Shown piece by piece: positions 16,719-19,566 of a stretch of DNA of 19,566 nucleotides. The stretch's first letter is position 1, and the number at the start of each line of letters is the position of its first letter. This DNA comes from JAIRTY01 sp050257395. Its GTDB lineage: Bacteria; Actinomycetota; Actinomycetes; Streptosporangiales; Streptosporangiaceae. Under the pieces are notes generated by a model that did no database searches, was not told the DNA's origin, and saw only the letters and a program-made list of their open reading frames with translations. A program made the translations under genes and the position numbers. The stretch is from NCBI GenBank assembly GCA_050257395.1, contig JBLMWU010000324.1:1-19566 (forward strand), read 5' to 3'.

Positions 16719-17300
16719 TCAGCCGCCGGACGGCGGCCGCAGGCCGTCGGCGAGAATCGCGAACCAGCGGTCCGCGAGGTCACGGCCAGCCCCTTGCTCC
16801 CCCGCCTGGGCGATGGCGGCGAACACACCCTTCAGCACGCTGATCAACTCGGGGACGGTCACCCCGGCCCGGACCGCACCGGCCGCCTGGGCACGCCGCA
16901 AGAGCGTGTCCACGGCTGTGTGCAGATCGGCGAGCAGACCGCCCGGCAGCGAGATGGCGTCGGGCAGGTCGCGCTTGGTGGCCGCCCCCTCGCCGAGCCG
17001 GCGGAGGAAGGCGAAGAAGGCTTCTCCAGGGTCGGAACTGCTGACGCGGGCCTGGGCGTCCCTGGTCAGGTCCTCCACCTGGGCCCGCACCACCGCCTCG
17101 AACAGGGCTTCCTTACTCGAGAAATGCCGGTAGACCGTCCCCGGCCCGACGCCGGCCTTGACCGCGATGTCGTCGAGCGGAGCGCCGAATCCCCTGGCGG
17201 CGAAGACATCCCGGGCAGCGTTCAGGATCAGGTCCCGGTTCCGCTGCGCGTCCGCGCGCATGCTGCGCTCGCCGGCTGAGCGCTGGCGCCGCTCAGCCAT
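16719..17300 (-). CDS. TetR-family transcriptional repressor
   Basis: 193 residues. The TetR DNA-binding domain spans about 20-65: RDLILNAARDVFAARGFGAPLDDIAVKAGVGPGTVYRHF, with recognition helix around GPGTVYRHF, then SSKEALFEAVV. The C-terminal half (AFFAFLRRLGEG..., VDTLLRRAQAAGAVRAGVT) is the variable ligand-binding and dimer domain, of the type often annotated with a SBP-like TetR C-terminal. It is divergent from the NTF2-like gene, and the 69-nt gap contains a perfect 18-bp palindrome and a second copy with the same half-site spacing. It therefore almost certainly controls the divergent pair, and itself. Its own 5' leader must be very short. Confidence 0.93.
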   Translation of the reverse strand: MAERRQRSAGERSMRADAQRNRDLILNAARDVFAARGFGAPLDDIAVKAGVGPGTVYRHFSSKEALFEAVVRAQVEDLTRDAQARVSSSDPGEAFFAFLRRLGEGAATKRDLPDAISLPGGLLADLHTAVDTLLRRAQAAGAVRAGVTVPELISVLKGVFAAIAQAGEQGAGRDLADRWFAILADGLRPPSGG

Positions 17301-17302
17301 GG

Positions 17303-17353
17303 TTGATAAACGGAACGCGCGTTCCGTATGCTGTTACCGGAATCATCGTTCCG
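17303..17353 (+). promoter_or_regulatory. Promoter with two TetR operators between the TetR and NTF2-like genes
   Basis: TTGATA (17303-17308), 18 nt, TATGCT (17327-17332). The spacer is occupied by the perfect palindrome ACGGAACGCGCGTTCCGT (17310-17327). A second site, CGGAA-N6-TTCCG (17338-17353), has the same arms and spacing, 27 bp downstream at the predicted transcription start. The ribosome binding site AGGAG is at 17359-17363. Confidence 0.75.
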
Positions 17354-17369
17354 ATTCTAGGAGACGAAC

Positions 17370-17807
17370 ATGCCACTCAGCCCACAGGAAGTCGCCGAGC
17401 AGGTCCGCCTGATGGTCGCCGGGGAACTGGGGGACTTCGCGGGGCTCTTCGCCCCCGACGGCGTGATCACCTACCCGTTCGCACCGCCCGGCCACCCCGG
17501 CGAGCTGCGCGGCCAGGACGCCATCCGCTCGTACTACGCCGCCCGCGGCGGGGCACGCGACCTGCTGCAGATGGACGGCGTGGAGGCGGTGGTGCGCGGC
17601 ACCGACGACCCGGAGGTGGTGGTCACCGAGATCACCCACCATGGCTGGTCGCGGGCGCTGGACGCGCCCTACCGGTTCACGGCGCTCGGGGTCATCCGGG
17701 TACGCGACGGCGAGATCGTCCGCTACGACGATTACATGGACCCCATCGCCCTGGCCCGGCTGCTCGGCCGCACCAGCGACCTCGCCGCCGCCCTGGCAGC
17801 CTCCTGA
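17370..17807 (+). CDS. NTF2-like / SnoaL-like small cone-fold protein
   Basis: 145 residues; start ATG 17370 with AGGAG 6 nt upstream. The sequence fits the NTF2-like cone fold used by SnoaL-type cyclases, ketosteroid isomerases and many ligand-binding proteins: helix EVAEQVRLMVAGELGDFAGLFAPDGVITYPFAPPGHPGELRG, then QDAIRSYYAA, VVVTEITHHG, FTALGVIRVRDGEIVRYDDYMDPIALARLLG. Asp and His residues within the cone (FAPDGV, THHG, YDDYMD) could be catalytic. It is the only evident target of the adjacent TetR repressor, and so is probably induced by a small molecule that it may bind or convert. Its stop lies one nucleotide from the stop of the convergent LacI gene. Confidence 0.9.
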   Translation: MPLSPQEVAEQVRLMVAGELGDFAGLFAPDGVITYPFAPPGHPGELRGQDAIRSYYAARGGARDLLQMDGVEAVVRGTDDPEVVVTEITHHGWSRALDAPYRFTALGVIRVRDGEIVRYDDYMDPIALARLLGRTSDLAAALAAS

Positions 17808-17808
17808 G

Positions 17809-18867
17809 TCACTGCTGGCCGGCCGCGGGCTGGGGGGCGCGGGGGCGGCTGGACTCGCGCAGCACCAGGCTGCAGGGCAGCCGCTGCAGGCCCCCGGCCG
17901 GGCGGCCCTCGATGGCGGCCAGCAGCTGCTCGCCGGCCACCCGGCCGAGCTCGCGCAGGTTCATGTCCACGGTGGTCAGCGGCGGCCGGCAGGCGGCCGC
18001 CATCACTTCCCAGTTGTCGAAACCGACCAGGGCGACATCCCCGGGCACCTGGTGACCGGCTTCCCGCACCGCGTCCGCCACCCCGCGGGCGATCTGGTCG
18101 TTGCCGCAGAACACCGCGTCCATCCCGGGGGCCGACCGCAGCAGCACGCCCGCCGCCTGCCGGCCCCATTCCTCGGTCCACTCGCCGTACAGTGGCTCCC
18201 CGCCCGCCAGCTCCAGCCCGGCGGCGGCCAGCGCGGCCGCAGCCCCGGCCGCCCGCAGCCGGGCGGCGGCGAACCGCTGCGGCCCGGTGACGTGGGCGAT
18301 GCCGGTCCGCCCGGTGCTGAGCAGGTGGCGCACGGCCAGGGCGCCGCCGCCCTCGTCGTCGGGCACCAGTGAGATGTCGGCGGGATCGGTGGAGCTGGCC
18401 ATGGCGTAGACCACGGGCACCGGCAGCTGCTGCCCGATGGGCTCCCGCGGGTCCTGCCGGCGGCCGGTCACGATGATGCCGTCCACCCGCCGTTCCAGCA
18501 GCGTGCGCAAGTAATGCTGCTCGCGGATCCGGTCGTCCCGGCTCTCGCACAGGAACACGGAGATGCGGCCGGGCCCCAGCGCGTCCTCGGCGCCCTGCAG
18601 CACCGGGATGCTGAAGCGGCCGAAGCTGTCGGTCGTGATCAGCCCGACCGTGTAGCTGCGGCCCGCGATCAGCCCGCGGGCCAGCGCGTTCGGCTGGTAG
18701 CCGAGCTGGCTGGCGGCCTGCCGGACCCGCTCGACGGTCTCCGGGCGCAGGCCGCCGCGGGCGTTCAGGGCCTTCGATGCGGTGCCGAGGGATACTCCTG
18801 CCAGCCTGGCCACGTCCCTGATCGTCACCGGGCCCGGCTTGTCAGCGCTCGCGGTCGCCTCCTCCAC
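17809..18867 (-). CDS. LacI-family transcriptional regulator, second copy type; start re-placed at GTG 18867
   Basis: The open frame reaches GTG 19062 (417 residues), but its first 65 codons are Pro/Ala/Gly-rich and contain two LacI-type palindromes (18949-18960, 18971-18982) and a TACGCT -10-like box (18940-18935). From GTG 18867 the protein has 352 residues, the normal LacI size, with the HTH at about residues 14-35 (VTIRDVARLAGVSLGTASKALN, then GYQPNALARGLI). The effector domain follows: YTVGLITTDSFGRFSIPVLQGAED, RRVDGIIVTG, GIAHVTGPQRFAAARL, DAVFCGNDQIARGVADAV, VALVGFDNWEVMAAACRPPLTTVDMN. No clear ribosome binding site precedes 18867, so the start is an inference; 19062 or 19044 remain possible. 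It faces a ruined sugar-binding-protein gene, so its original target operon seems lost here. Confidence 0.85.
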   Translation of the reverse strand: MEEATASADKPGPVTIRDVARLAGVSLGTASKALNARGGLRPETVERVRQAASQLGYQPNALARGLIAGRSYTVGLITTDSFGRFSIPVLQGAEDALGPGRISVFLCESRDDRIREQHYLRTLLERRVDGIIVTGRRQDPREPIGQQLPVPVVYAMASSTDPADISLVPDDEGGGALAVRHLLSTGRTGIAHVTGPQRFAAARLRAAGAAAALAAAGLELAGGEPLYGEWTEEWGRQAAGVLLRSAPGMDAVFCGNDQIARGVADAVREAGHQVPGDVALVGFDNWEVMAAACRPPLTTVDMNLRELGRVAGEQLLAAIEGRPAGGLQRLPCSLVLRESSRPRAPQPAAGQQ

Positions 18868-18934
18868 ATCGGTGCCCGCCGGCTGGCCCGGGCGGCGTGG
18901 CGGGGACGGCGCGGGCCCTGGCTGCGGCGCCGCC

Positions 18935-18982
18935 AGCGTACCCGTCCCGTTTCCGGAAACCCATCCCGCTGTTTCCGAAAAC
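18935..18982 (-). promoter_or_regulatory. Candidate autoregulatory promoter/operators of the second LacI gene
   Basis: GTTTCCGGAAAC (18949-18960) is a perfect 12-bp palindrome. GTTTCCGAAAAC (18971-18982) is a copy with one mismatch, 22 bp away, two helical turns. On the minus strand a TACGCT -10-like hexamer (18940-18935) follows. The form GTTTCC/GGAAAC with a central CG fits LacI-family operators. Confidence 0.45.
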
Positions 18983-19087
18983 GCCGAGGCCCCGCTCGGC
19001 GGGCAGCCCGCACCGGCCGGCCGCAAATGCCGTTCTGTCTGCATATCCGCCTTGACCGTCACCTTGATCCGGTTCTAGCCTCACATG

Positions 19088-19099
19088 GAAAAGCTTTTC
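19088..19099. promoter_or_regulatory. Perfect palindrome GAAAAGCTTTTC, candidate LacI-type operator
   Basis: A 12-bp perfect palindrome in an AT-rich patch upstream of both the LacI open frame and the decayed binding-protein fragment. It resembles the operators at 18949-18982 in the GAAA/TTTC pattern, and probably marks the old control region of the lost transporter operon. Confidence 0.4.
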
Positions 19100-19122
19100 G
19101 CACAACGGCGGAGCGGAGGCTG

Positions 19123-19445
19123 TTCGTGGGCGTCTTCACCCAGCACGGCCCGGCGCTGGAGTGGCAGGGCGGCCACGAGACCGTGCAGACCTTGGTGACG
19201 ATGGTCAAGAACGGCTCGGCCTCGAAGTCGGTGCTCAACTGGGGCCAGGACCCCGACCTGACCCAGCAGTTCGTGCAGAAGAAAGCGGCGATGATCGAGG
19301 ACGGCCCGTGGATCTTCCCCACCCTCAACAAGGCCAACTGGAAGTACAACCAGCAGTACGGGATCGTGCCCATCCCGACCAGGGCCGCCGGGCAGACCGT
19401 GATCGCCTCGCTCGGCGGCGAGACCGAGGACCTGGGCAACTCCGG
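19123..19445 (+). pseudogene. Remnant of a sugar ABC transporter solute-binding protein gene
   Basis: An open stretch encodes the middle-to-late part of a family 1 sugar-binding protein: GHETVQTLVTMVKNG, LNWGQDPDLTQQFVQKKAAMIEDGPWIFPTL, YGIVPIPTRAAGQTVIASLGGE. This order (helical region, F..K.AAM..GPW, I-P-P block, SLGGE) is diagnostic. The first two-thirds of the gene, including signal peptide and lipobox, is missing; the homology begins only some 25 nt past an operator-like palindrome. At the 3' side it ends near 19445, where a minus-strand TnpB sequence takes over. The breakpoints are approximate within about 20 nt. It is not related in detail to the intact binding protein at 2565, so it is not a duplicate of it. 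It was probably the first gene of an operon controlled by the second LacI regulator. Confidence 0.75.
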
Positions 19446-19566
19446 AGTCACGGCGTGCCCCGCCGCGATGTTGCGTGCCGCGTTCACATCAGCGTTTCCG
19501 CAATATCCGCAGGACCTGCACCGGAAGACAGCTTGGCTCTCGCGAGCCTCCCGATCCACGATCCCG
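19446..19566 (-). pseudogene. tnpB: C-terminal end of TnpB (IS605/IS607-type RNA-guided nuclease), truncated
   Basis: On the minus strand the frame entering from the right edge reads DREARESQAVFRCRSCGYC and then GNADVNAARNIAAGHAVT. This is the second CxxC of the TnpB zinc ribbon followed by the last RuvC motif, with the catalytic aspartate in NADVNAARN. TnpB is encoded by IS200/IS605 and IS607 elements and cuts DNA guided by an RNA made from the element's right end. Here the frame loses homology directly after HAVT and continues without a stop into antisense of the binding-protein remnant. The natural C-terminus, stop and right end with its guide RNA appear to be missing. Whether the upstream part is intact lies outside the window. 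Confidence 0.75.

Noticed and set aside
19085..19200. A small plus-strand frame starting ATG at 19085 right at the GAAAAGCTTTTC palindrome
   Set aside because: It stops after a few dozen codons, is out of frame with the binding-protein remnant and has an Arg/Ser-rich composition typical of a shadow frame.
19059..19445. Continuation of the TnpB minus-strand frame beyond its C-terminal homology
   Set aside because: This part is antisense to the sugar-binding-protein remnant, and its residues match nothing TnpB-like.

Overview
The window is about 19.6 kb of very GC-rich DNA. Its traits are GTG starts, GGAGG-type ribosome binding sites, sugar ABC importers without their own ATPase, many LacI regulators and tightly overlapping genes. 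These point to a filamentous, soil-type actinomycete (Actinomycetota; Streptomyces- or Streptosporangiales-like). I cannot fix the genus from sequence reading alone. No rRNA, tRNA or CRISPR array was seen.

Left part (1-5828): a sugar-oligomer utilisation locus. A GH3 beta-glycosidase (cut by the left edge) and a LacI regulator lie on the minus strand. Divergent from them is a plus-strand operon of a lipoprotein solute-binding protein and two membrane permeases. The layout and protein motifs resemble the actinobacterial xylobiose/cello-oligosaccharide systems (bxlEFG-bxlR-bxlA type), but the substrate is an inference. The divergent promoters have the same -10 hexamer, followed by the same pair of half-sites at spacings that differ by one helical turn. 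A 19-bp stem hairpin closes the operon.

Centre-left (5860-10068), all minus strand: a translationally coupled trio of a Gfo/Idh/MocA oxidoreductase, a PmoA-like DUF6807 protein and a cupin protein. Upstream of it is a CynX/NimT-like MFS exporter. The trio's promoter carries a GCCGAAAC box like that at the ABC operon, hinting at joint control.

Centre (10150-13915): aconitase, with an elaborate upstream region of two matching imperfect palindromes around the promoter and two interchangeable hairpins in the leader. A PEBP-fold (YbhB/YbcL) lipoprotein diverges from it.

Right-centre (13931-17807): a membrane-anchored SagB-type nitroreductase with an N-terminal DUF4405 (cytochrome-b-like) part and an internal twin-arginine motif; a PaaK-like adenylate-forming ligase; a TetR regulator; and a divergent NTF2-like small protein whose promoter is filled by a perfect 18-bp palindrome.

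Right end (17809-19566): a second LacI regulator whose probable operators lie inside its longest open frame, so its true start is probably further downstream. Facing it is a decayed sugar-binding-protein fragment that abuts a truncated TnpB C-terminus, the scar of an IS605/IS607-type element and a deletion. The most unusual items are the nitroreductase that may need both Sec and Tat, the aconitase leader, the helical-turn-spaced operators, and the orphaned LacI regulator next to the wrecked transporter gene.
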